Shown here one piece after another: positions 7,846 through 13,181 of a stretch of DNA of 13,181 nt. Made by a program: the position numbers and the translations under genes. The stretch is from Cytophagales bacterium. Lineage in GTDB: Bacteria > Bacteroidota > Bacteroidia > Cytophagales > ES-bin-26. Below the pieces are notes generated by a model. That model did not search any database and was not told where the DNA came from. It saw only the letters and a list, made by a program, of their open reading frames with translations. Each line of letters begins with the position of its first letter. Within the stretch, counting starts at the first letter, position 1. The stretch spans positions 1-13,181 of the forward strand of contig JACMKY010000347.1 of NCBI GenBank assembly GCA_014379925.1, written 5' to 3'.

Positions 7846-9363
7846 TTACTTTGCCGCCGCCTCCCGCGCCGAGGCCCTGAACAAGCCCACCTCCGCGATG
7901 GCCGGGCTGCCGTAGGAATCGGTTACCGAAACCCGGACCCGAGCCGCCGTCACGGGGGGAATCCGCAACAGCCGCTTGTGGCCAATGGTGGTTCCCCGCG
8001 CAATGGTTTTCCACGCCTGGCCTTCCCAGGCGTCCACCGTAAATGATTTTATCCGTTGCCCCAACCCGATGGCTTCCTGCAACAGCACGCGATCGAACGG
8101 GGCGGGGCGCGGGAGGGTGATGTCCAGCGCCCCGCTCGTTTGTCCTTCCGGGAGCAGCCAATGCGTATCGGGGTTGCCATCCAGGACGTTGGCCGCGTTG
8201 AACGGTTTGCTTTCCTGGTTTGCTTTCGCTTGAGCGCCTTTGACTAGGTTGGTGCGAAACGTTTCGTCCAGCACCGTGCGTAGTTCCTTGAGGCGGGCCA
8301 CGTCGGTTGGGTGGAAAAGTCCCCGGCGGTCGGGGGGAATGTTGAGCAGCATCACGCCGTTGCGGCCGACGGAATGGTAGTAGACGTCCAAGAGTTGGCG
8401 CAGGGATTTCACTTGCCCGTCTTCCTTGGCGTGGTAGAACCACCCGGGACGAATGGATACGTCGCACTCGCCCGGCACCCAATCCCCGCCGGCCGGGTCG
8501 CCCGCGTTGAGGTAGGCGTTCTGCGAACCCCCGATGACGATTGCGCTCCGTTCCACCGTCGACCAGCACGTTTCGCCCGCAAAGCCCCGCTCGTTGCCAA
8601 TCCAGCGCACGTCGGGGCCCGCGTCGGAAAACAGCACGGCCTTGGGCTGCAATTCGCGCACCAGCTGCCAGTAGGCGTTGAAGTCGTAGACCATCGCCTT
8701 TTCGCCTTCGCCTTTCGCCCCGTCGAGCCACACTTCCGTGATTTCGCCGTAGTTGGTCAGCAGTTCGCGCAGTTGGTTGAGATAGTGTTGATTGTAGGCG
8801 GGCGTACCGTACGAAGGCTCGTGCCGGTCCCAGGGCGACAAGTACACGCCGAATTTGAGGCCAAACTCCCGGCAGGCGTCCGATACTTCCTTCACCACAT
8901 CCCCCTTGCCCCCGCGCCAGGGGCTGCGCTTGACCGAATGATCGGTGTACTGACTCGGCCAGAGGCAAAAGCCGTCGTGGTGCTTGGCCGTGAGAATAAT
9001 CAGCTTCAGGCCAGCCTCCCGGCAGGCTTTGGCCCACTGCCGCGCGTCGAAAGCGCCCGGGTTGAACATTTTCGGGTCTTCGGTGCCGTCGCCCCATTCC
9101 TGGTCCGTGAACGTGTTGATGGTGAAGTGAGCGAAAGCGATGGTTTCCAGCCGTTGCCAGGCCAGCTGTTGCGGGGTAGGCCGGGGCGTTTGCTTGACAA
9201 TCGTATCGAAGATGAGCGAACGTTGCCCTGCCGTCATGGGCGGCGCGGGCCACTGAGCCGGAGCAACGAACGGGCAGCCGATCCAGCCCAACAGGAGGGC
9301 GACGGCCATTCGATTGGCTTGGAGAGAAAGGGTCCGGTGGCGGAAAGTGAAATTAAAAGGCAT
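7846..9363 (-). CDS. Secreted alpha-L-fucosidase (GH29) with C-terminal F5/8 type C domain
   Basis: An exported enzyme of 505 residues that removes terminal alpha-L-fucose from glycans. ATG 9363 gives a basic n-region and a hydrophobic core ending near APAQ (residue 37); ATG 9309, 18 codons later, is an alternative. The GH29 barrel shows FAHFTINTF, LTAKHHDGFCLWPS, GVYLSPWDRH and EVWLDGAKGEG, with D214 in WLDGA as the nucleophile. E258 in WIGNERG is the candidate acid/base by its spacing of 44 residues, typical of subfamily B (alpha-1,3/1,4-fucosidases). VPGECDVSIRPGWFYH and GRNGVMLLNIPPDRRG follow. About residues 370-500 form a discoidin-like carbohydrate-binding domain (ANVLDGNPDTHW). It converges on the GH65 gene with a 53-nt gap and diverges from the transpeptidase-like gene, so it is probably monocistronic. 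Confidence 0.92.
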   Translation of the reverse strand: MPFNFTFRHRTLSLQANRMAVALLLGWIGCPFVAPAQWPAPPMTAGQRSLIFDTIVKQTPRPTPQQLAWQRLETIAFAHFTINTFTDQEWGDGTEDPKMFNPGAFDARQWAKACREAGLKLIILTAKHHDGFCLWPSQYTDHSVKRSPWRGGKGDVVKEVSDACREFGLKFGVYLSPWDRHEPSYGTPAYNQHYLNQLRELLTNYGEITEVWLDGAKGEGEKAMVYDFNAYWQLVRELQPKAVLFSDAGPDVRWIGNERGFAGETCWSTVERSAIVIGGSQNAYLNAGDPAGGDWVPGECDVSIRPGWFYHAKEDGQVKSLRQLLDVYYHSVGRNGVMLLNIPPDRRGLFHPTDVARLKELRTVLDETFRTNLVKGAQAKANQESKPFNAANVLDGNPDTHWLLPEGQTSGALDITLPRPAPFDRVLLQEAIGLGQRIKSFTVDAWEGQAWKTIARGTTIGHKRLLRIPPVTAARVRVSVTDSYGSPAIAEVGLFRASAREAAAK

Positions 9364-9421
9364 CGGCTCGGGAAGTAGAACCGACAAGGTAGTATTTTCT
9401 GTCCGGTCGGCGCAATTAATC

Positions 9422-9469
9422 GGGTGACGAAAGTACAAACCCCGGAACTGTCGCCTATTTTTGTCACCC
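9422..9469. promoter_or_regulatory. Symmetric divergent promoter/operator between fucosidase and transpeptidase-like genes
   Basis: Two outward-facing copies of TAYTTTYGTCACCC are present: TATTTTTGTCACCC on the plus strand at 9456-9469 and TACTTTCGTCACCC on the minus strand at 9435-9422. They match at 12 of 14 positions. The first eight bases of each fit or nearly fit the Bacteroidota -7 element TAnnTTTG (exact on plus, one mismatch on minus). The plus element lies 23 nt before ATG 9487, and the minus arm ends 58 nt before ATG 9363. No clear -33 TTTG is seen for either. The dyad could be a regulator-binding site shared by both genes. Confidence 0.4.
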
Positions 9470-9486
9470 ATCCCTTTTACTGACCC

Positions 9487-10233
9487 ATGCGGACGTTGTT
9501 CTTTTTCGGAATCCTGGCGGGCCTCTCCCTGGCTGGTTCGGGTCAACCCATCGACCTGCACCGGACCCGGGGCTGCGGGCAACTCGTGGTGGTGCAAACC
9601 CCGGATTGGCAGGCTACCCAGGGGCAACTGGATTTCTACGAATGGGATACGGGCAAGGGCCGGTGGGTGGCGCGGATGCGGGACGTAGCCATCGTGGTGG
9701 GCAAGAACGGGCTGGCCTGGGGCAACGGACTGCACGAGCGCAGCTTCAATGATTCGACTGACGACAAACGCGAAGGCGACGGCAAAGCGCCCGCCGGGAT
9801 ATTCGGCTTGGGCGTGGCTTTCGGCTACGCACCTTGGGCGGGCGGGCGACTGCGAATGCCCTACGTCGTCAGCGATTCGACGCTGCTCTGCGTGGACGAC
9901 CCGAACTCAGCTTACTATAACCGCCTGGTGGACCAGGATACCGTTGCCCGTCCCGACTGGCAGTCGTTCGAACGGATGCGACTGCCAGGAAATGACTACC
10001 GGTACGGCTTGGTAGTGGGCTACAACGTCGACCCGCCCGTCAAAGGCCGGGGTTCCTGTATCTTCCTGCACCTGTGGTCCTCCCCGACGCAGCCGACCAT
10101 CGGTTGCACGGCCATGGCCGAACCCCGGATGCGGGAATTGCTCGCTCGCCTGGACCCCGCGCAGCGCCCCCTGCTCGTACAGATGCCCCGGGTGGAATAC
10201 CAACGTCTACGGAAGCGCTACCGGTTGCCCTGA
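9487..10233 (+). CDS. Secreted L,D-transpeptidase (YkuD-like) family protein
   Basis: A 248-residue protein with a Sec-type signal (hydrophobic residues 4-17). The C-terminal half carries a YkuD-like catalytic signature: HLWSSPTQPTIGCTAM, with His195 and nucleophile Cys207 in the form HxxS...GC(T/R). A KAPAGIFGLG strand before it matches the usual approach to the fold. Family members cross-link peptidoglycan stems (3-3 links) or attach proteins to them through a Cys acyl-enzyme in the periplasm; this fits the divergent COG3786-like branch rather than the LysM-bearing type, since no LysM or other anchoring domain is visible. ATG 9487 follows a -7-like TATTTTTG by 23 nt. Its 3' end overlaps the convergent next gene by 27 nt. 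The exact substrate is not known. Confidence 0.82.
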   Translation: MRTLFFFGILAGLSLAGSGQPIDLHRTRGCGQLVVVQTPDWQATQGQLDFYEWDTGKGRWVARMRDVAIVVGKNGLAWGNGLHERSFNDSTDDKREGDGKAPAGIFGLGVAFGYAPWAGGRLRMPYVVSDSTLLCVDDPNSAYYNRLVDQDTVARPDWQSFERMRLPGNDYRYGLVVGYNVDPPVKGRGSCIFLHLWSSPTQPTIGCTAMAEPRMRELLARLDPAQRPLLVQMPRVEYQRLRKRYRLP

Positions 10234-10893
10234 TGGTTCGTTTACTACCTTCCAAAGCGACCGCCACGAAGCGTGCAGCCGTTGATCGATGCGTTGCCAA
10301 TCGGCCTCGCTCAAACCGCCATTTCCGGCCCGGTTATCGCGGATGCGCATGGCTTCGGCCCGGAGGCGGGCGTGCTCGGCGAATCGCTCGGCTGGCTGGT
10401 GATAAAGGACGGCGGCAGTTTCAGCCAAAGCCTTCCCGAGCTTGTCGGGTGGGTGCGAGGCCCGCTGGCGGTGTACGATCCACCATTCCAGTTCCAACCG
10501 CGCCACCCGTTCTACCTCAAAAGTTTCTTCGCTCATTTCCTGGATAGCCGCGTAGAACTTGATCAGGCTAGGCAGGGCCGCTTGGTATTCGGCTCGGTTG
10601 CGACCGTTCTTGAACACCCAGGCGGCTTTGGCTGCGTGGTAAGCCATCGCGTTGGACCGGATGAAAGGCGCTCCGTACTGCGTGCGCAACAGTCCGGCCA
10701 GTTGCCCGAAGAGCGCCAGCGGTTTGCCTTCGTAGTACGAGCGCCACATCCGGGCATCCAGGCGGGCTACTTCGCCGGGATCAAAGCGTCGGATGTTCGT
10801 CTGGCGAGGCGCGTAGAGGTCAATCCATACCCAGCCCAGCCAGGTGGCCAATGCGGCAAGGAAGAGCCATTTTTTTCGGAACCGGAGTAACAT
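10207..10893 (-). CDS. Conserved hypothetical protein with single N-terminal membrane anchor
   Basis: Coding is supported by a continuous frame and protein-like composition; the function is not recognised. From ATG 10893 it is 228 residues. MLLRFRKKW gives a positive n-region followed by a hydrophobic segment (about residues 9-26), so it is probably an N-in inner-membrane anchor with the rest in the periplasm. An upstream ATG at 10932 would add 13 residues and weaken this pattern. The soluble part looks all-helical, rich in Ala, Arg, Trp and Tyr, with the phrases RMWRSYYEGKPLALFGQLAGLLR and FIRSNAMAYHAAKAAWVFKNG. I recall similar phrases from unnamed bacterial families but cannot check this. 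The last 27 nt overlap the convergent transpeptidase-like gene. A promoter may lie in the inverted repeat at 10974-10993. Confidence 0.72.
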   Translation of the reverse strand: MLLRFRKKWLFLAALATWLGWVWIDLYAPRQTNIRRFDPGEVARLDARMWRSYYEGKPLALFGQLAGLLRTQYGAPFIRSNAMAYHAAKAAWVFKNGRNRAEYQAALPSLIKFYAAIQEMSEETFEVERVARLELEWWIVHRQRASHPPDKLGKALAETAAVLYHQPAERFAEHARLRAEAMRIRDNRAGNGGLSEADWQRIDQRLHASWRSLWKVVNEPSGQPVALP

Positions 10894-10973
10894 GGGCAGG
10901 TTGGATTGGCGTTGCCGGATTGCGCGCACCAACGGAGCGTTTCCGTCGGACTTTCCAAATCCCGAAGGGCCGG

Positions 10974-10993
10974 CAAGAATACGTATATTCTTG
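10974..10993. promoter_or_regulatory. Perfect 8-bp inverted repeat with two outward -7-like octamers
   Basis: CAAGAATAcgtaTATTCTTG is a perfect dyad with a 4-nt spacer. Read outward, each arm is TATTCTTG, one mismatch from the Bacteroidota -7 element TAnnTTTG. The leftward arm sits about 80 nt upstream of ATG 10893. The rightward arm faces a stretch without a clear gene. It may be a promoter-operator or only an operator; there is no -33 support. Confidence 0.3.
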
Positions 10994-11250
10994 TCGCCAT
11001 CCTAACGCCCGGCCTTCTCCACTACGCGCCTGATTCCCGGCGTCAGGCAGGCCGGGCAAACCTACGGGTTGCCGGGCTGGTCAGGAGCAGTAAAGCAGAT
11101 GGCCTCGGCTGTTTCGGGGTGCTGGCAGGCGGATAACGATCAGAAAAACGGGGCAAACCACTCGGATCGGCAGGAGGCCCGCATCGGACGGTGGATCGGA
11201 GGTTGCTAGGTTGATGAACGGGTTTGGCTTCTCCAATTAGGTTTTTCCCG
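10994..11250. other. Non-coding stretch without recognised gene
   Basis: The interval from 10894 to 11295 carries no gene that I can support; short frames in it lack family character and a convincing start. Besides the flanking regulatory-like sites it holds a GC-rich hairpin, CCCGGC (11036-11041) with GCCGGG (11051-11056), loop of 9 nt. GCCGGGC occurs again 20 nt on (11071). There is no run of T after the stem, so I do not call it a terminator. A small RNA is possible but unsupported. Confidence 0.4.
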
Positions 11251-11258
11251 TAACTTCG
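11223..11258 (+). promoter_or_regulatory. Candidate Bacteroidota-type promoter for the small hypothetical gene
   Basis: TTTG at 11223-11226 and TAACTTCG at 11251-11258 (one mismatch to TAnnTTTG) are separated by 24 nt, slightly longer than usual. Transcription would start near 11264. That makes the GTG at 11266 almost leaderless and favours the in-frame GTG at 11296. Confidence 0.4.
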
Positions 11259-11295
11259 CAGCCCAGTGACCTCATTCACGCAAACCCAACCGTCC

Positions 11296-11598
11296 GTGAC
11301 CCTGGATTTCTTTCAAGCCTCGTTTGCGGAAGCGACCCCACCGGTCGGCTTGGGGGCGGTGCTGTTAGCGCTCTGGTACGACGGCAAAGGCGATTGGCAG
11401 GAGGCCCACGAAATCGCCCAGGCAGCCGATACCCCCGACCATTGCCAGTTGCACGCGTACCTTCACCGCAAGGAAGGCGATGCCGGGAACGCCCGGTACT
11501 GGTATAATCGCGCCCGCCAGCCAATGCCTGCCGTTTCGTTGCGGGAAGAATGGAAGAATTTGGTGGAAAGGCATTTGCTCAAGGAGTCACGTCGGTAA
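11296..11598 (+). CDS. Small conserved hypothetical protein
   Basis: A cytosolic protein of 100 residues from GTG 11296, or 110 from GTG 11266. I prefer 11296 because the candidate promoter at 11251-11258 would put transcription start at about 11264, and because MTLDFFQASF is a natural start. The phrases LALWYDGKGDWQEAHEIAQ and LHAYLHRKEGDAGNARYWYNRA are characteristic of a small, widespread and uncharacterised helical family with a tetratricopeptide-like look (W..AH, A.YW). No signal peptide or catalytic motif is seen. The gene stands alone on the plus strand, 218 nt before the FKBP gene. The family assignment rests on remembered phrasing, not on a search. Confidence 0.75.
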   Translation: MTLDFFQASFAEATPPVGLGAVLLALWYDGKGDWQEAHEIAQAADTPDHCQLHAYLHRKEGDAGNARYWYNRARQPMPAVSLREEWKNLVERHLLKESRR

Positions 11599-11728
11599 AT
11601 GAGGACGTCGCCGGGCAGGAAAAGAAGCGGCGATTCGTACCTTTTGTGCTTTTCGTGGGTCATGCCGAAAACGACGGTATCGCTGTCCACTCGGATGGAC
11701 CACTTCCTGATCATTCGTACGCGACGGG

Positions 11729-11736
11729 TAAATTTG
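11729..11736 (+). promoter_or_regulatory. -7-like octamer upstream of FKBP gene
   Basis: TAAATTTG matches TAnnTTTG exactly and lies 79 nt before ATG 11816. No TTTG is visible at the -33 distance, so this is a weak promoter candidate. The rest of the 217-nt gap (11599-11815) shows no supported gene. Confidence 0.25.
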
Positions 11737-11815
11737 ACGAGAAAGCGCGGATTGTCAACTCGTTTTTGCGATCGACTGTGAACCATACACCAGAAGAAAC
11801 CAAGCTATAACCCGG

Positions 11816-12802
11816 ATGTCATACGCCAGCAACACCCCCCGACGTACGTACCGCTTTCGCCCGTTCCGTTGGGCGCTGGGCCTAGCCATCGGTTTGGTAC
11901 TGCCCGGGTGCCTGAAGTCGGAGGATACCGACTTGCAAAAACGCATCAAGGACGACGATGATCAAATCCAGAAGTATTTCAAGGACCTTTCCGTAGGGGT
12001 GGATAAGGACAACCTGGGCTTGTATTTCTCGGTGCTGGAAGCCAATCCGGACGGGCAACTGGCCCAAGCCAACGACATTCTTTCCATTTACTACGTGGTC
12101 TCGCCCCTCAACGGTCCGGTATTTGACAGCCTGACGGTCCGCGACGGGCCTCCCCTTAAACTGAAGCTGTTGGCCAATGCCCTGGTACCGGTGGGTCTCG
12201 ACCGTGGATTGAGCCGGATGAGAGAGGGCGAGAAGTACCGTTTCTTCATTCCTTCGGCGCTGGCGTACGGAAAGTACCAGTATTCGGCGGCTTTCCCGGA
12301 GTACACCAACCTGGTGGTGGATGCCGAAGTGGTGCGGATTGAAACGGAAGCCGAACAGCAGGCGGTCGAAACGCGGGCTATCCGCCAGCACCTGGCCGCC
12401 CACCAACTGGACGACGTGGACAGTCTGGACGCCGGTTTGTTTTACCAGCGGATCCGGGAAGGGCAAGGGTCGCTTCCGCAGGCGGGGCAGCAGGTGAGAC
12501 TCAACTACGTAGGCAAATACCTGAACGGCACCGTTTTCGACGAGAATACCGCGGGCTCGTTTGGTTTTGTGATCGGTGGTAAGAAAGTCATTGCCGGCTT
12601 CGAGGAGGGCGTGATGCGGATGCGGAAAGGGGAAAAGGGCCGCATTTTCATCCCGTCCCACCTGGCCTATGGCGCTACTTTGCAGGTAATACCCCAGCGC
12701 ATTCGGGAAGACCTGATCCGGCAGGAGCAAATTGAGAACGAAGACCGCATTCCCCCGTTTTCCGTGCTGGTATTCGAAGTGGAACTGCTGGACATCTCCT
12801 GA
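11816..12802 (+). CDS. Lipoprotein with two FKBP-type peptidyl-prolyl isomerase domains
   Basis: A 328-residue exported lipoprotein: basic n-region, hydrophobic residues 18-29, lipobox LPGC with Cys32. Two FKBP domains follow, each opened by a GLYF/GLFY strand. Domain 1 (about 87-176) keeps the Tyr of IYYVV, VFDS and AYG but replaces the central VIPGW-type segment with LVPVGLDRGL, so it may be weak or non-catalytic. Domain 2 (about 226-327) has NYVGKY, VFDE, FVIGGKKVIAGFEEG, AYG and LVFEVELL and looks active, with a roughly 20-residue charged insert (about 290-310) in the loop after AYG. The family speeds prolyl cis-trans isomerisation and assists folding of envelope proteins; with this anchor it would act in the periplasm. 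Its stop is 2 nt from the convergent next gene. Confidence 0.9.
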   Translation: MSYASNTPRRTYRFRPFRWALGLAIGLVLPGCLKSEDTDLQKRIKDDDDQIQKYFKDLSVGVDKDNLGLYFSVLEANPDGQLAQANDILSIYYVVSPLNGPVFDSLTVRDGPPLKLKLLANALVPVGLDRGLSRMREGEKYRFFIPSALAYGKYQYSAAFPEYTNLVVDAEVVRIETEAEQQAVETRAIRQHLAAHQLDDVDSLDAGLFYQRIREGQGSLPQAGQQVRLNYVGKYLNGTVFDENTAGSFGFVIGGKKVIAGFEEGVMRMRKGEKGRIFIPSHLAYGATLQVIPQRIREDLIRQEQIENEDRIPPFSVLVFEVELLDIS

Positions 12803-12804
12803 CC

Positions 12805-13032
12805 TCAGTTCACTTCCACGATGATGAGTTGACCCGAGGGCCGCTCGCCGGAGTTGATCCTGAAGTTGTACCCAAGGCAATTGTCCGACCGGTCCTTGGT
12901 GATTTCCACGACATTGCCATTGGTAATCCAGTCGTAAATGGTTTGCTTAAAACCGCCGGAAATGCCGTTCAAGGCTTGGAGGCACTCCCAGGAACGGGGG
13001 CTTTCGTACACGTTTTTTCTAATGATTTCCAT
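12805..13032 (-). CDS. Small hypothetical protein
   Basis: A frame of 75 residues from ATG 13032, or 83 from ATG 13056. ATG 13032 leaves a 10-nt gap after the stop of the upstream minus-strand frame, while 13056 would overlap it by 14 nt. The product is not recognised. It is mixed helix then strand in look, with two Cys (in WECLQ and DNCLGYNF), DWITNGNVVEIT, and a hydrophobic end SGQLIIVEVN. No signal peptide or membrane segment is visible. Tail-to-tail with the FKBP gene, 2 nt apart, leaving no room for a separate terminator. It may form a pair with the gene running off the right edge, or be the frameshifted end of it. Confidence 0.5.
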   Translation of the reverse strand: MEIIRKNVYESPRSWECLQALNGISGGFKQTIYDWITNGNVVEITKDRSDNCLGYNFRINSGERPSGQLIIVEVN

Positions 13033-13042
13033 GGGTAACCGC

Positions 13043-13181
13043 TTACCTGCCCGCATCTCTTTCCAAAGTCACCGAGTTTAGATAAACGGGCTTCGGACAG
13101 TCTTTGGTGGGAGGAAAGAAACTACTCTGGTAGGTGCATATCCGGTAGCCATTGCTCACCAGGTCCACGATTTGCGGATGA
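13043..13181 (-). CDS. C-terminal fragment of a hypothetical protein, cut by the window edge
   Basis: Reading leftward from 13180, a frame stays open for 45 residues to TAA at 13045-13043. The composition is protein-like: HPQIVDLVSNGYRICTYQSS, then FFPPTKDCPKPVYLNS, ending ERDAGR. Two Cys and a proline-rich turn suggest an exported or zinc-binding chain, but no family is recognised. The other minus frames here are closed or shorter. It precedes the small 75-residue gene by 10 nt, so the two are probably co-transcribed. The start lies beyond the window. Confidence 0.5.
   Translation of the reverse strand, partial: HPQIVDLVSNGYRICTYQSSFFPPTKDCPKPVYLNSVTLERDAGR

Noticed and set aside
6925..8046. 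373-residue plus frame across the GH65 3' end
   Set aside because: Out-of-phase Arg-rich translation overlapping a well-supported CDS and crossing its stop.
7739..9253. 504-residue minus frame overlapping the fucosidase gene in another phase
   Set aside because: Arg/Gly/Pro-rich translation typical of an out-of-phase reading; the GH29 frame accounts for the region.
8311..9378. 355-residue plus-strand frame opposite the fucosidase gene
   Set aside because: Antisense shadow of a gene with conserved GH29 motifs.
11036..11056. GC-rich hairpin as a terminator
   Set aside because: No T-run follows and no gene ends just upstream in either direction.
11463..11786. 107-residue minus frame and a 60-residue plus frame at 11599-11781
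   Set aside because: Basic, low-quality translations; the minus one overlaps the small conserved gene, and both cover repeat-like DNA rather than a recognisable protein.

Overview
The window looks like chromosomal DNA of a moderately GC-rich Bacteroidota, most likely a Cytophagales (Spirosoma/Larkinella-like) bacterium. I infer this from the protein families (ASPIC/UnbV FG-GAP lipoproteins, a vanadium-haloperoxidase-type lipoprotein, secreted GH65 and GH29 enzymes, a tandem-FKBP lipoprotein), the many lipoprotein and Sec signals, the scarcity of Shine-Dalgarno sites, and several upstream octamers resembling the Bacteroidota -7 promoter element TAnnTTTG. No tRNA, rRNA, CRISPR array, phage gene or complete insertion sequence was seen.

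Layout. Bases 2-7792 form one rightward run: the 3' end of an ASPIC/FG-GAP protein, a full-length paralogue of it (two sets of seven Ca-binding-type repeats around an ASPIC/UnbV domain), a PAP2/vanadium haloperoxidase lipoprotein after a 222-nt gap, and a secreted GH65 glycosidase. Convergent to this is a secreted GH29 alpha-L-fucosidase (7846-9363, minus). It is divergent from an L,D-transpeptidase-like secreted protein (9487-10233, plus), across a 123-nt gap holding a symmetric promoter/operator-like inverted repeat. A membrane-anchored conserved hypothetical (minus) overlaps the transpeptidase gene tail to tail. After a 400-nt non-coding stretch come a small conserved hypothetical, a lipoprotein with two FKBP domains, and two short minus-strand genes, the outer one running off the window.

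How the genes may work together. The first four genes look like the downstream part of a glycan-utilisation or outer-surface locus: surface lipoproteins with beta-propeller repeats, a periplasmic or surface haloperoxidase/phosphatase-fold enzyme, and a disaccharide hydrolase. The fucosidase next door suits a host or plant glycan diet but is transcribed separately. The right half is envelope housekeeping (peptidoglycan cross-linking, protein folding) plus unknowns.

The most unusual structure is a 59-nt REP-like hairpin (622-680) between the two paralogues. It overlaps the apparent N-terminus of the second one, so a palindromic repeat may now supply that gene's start and part of its signal sequence.
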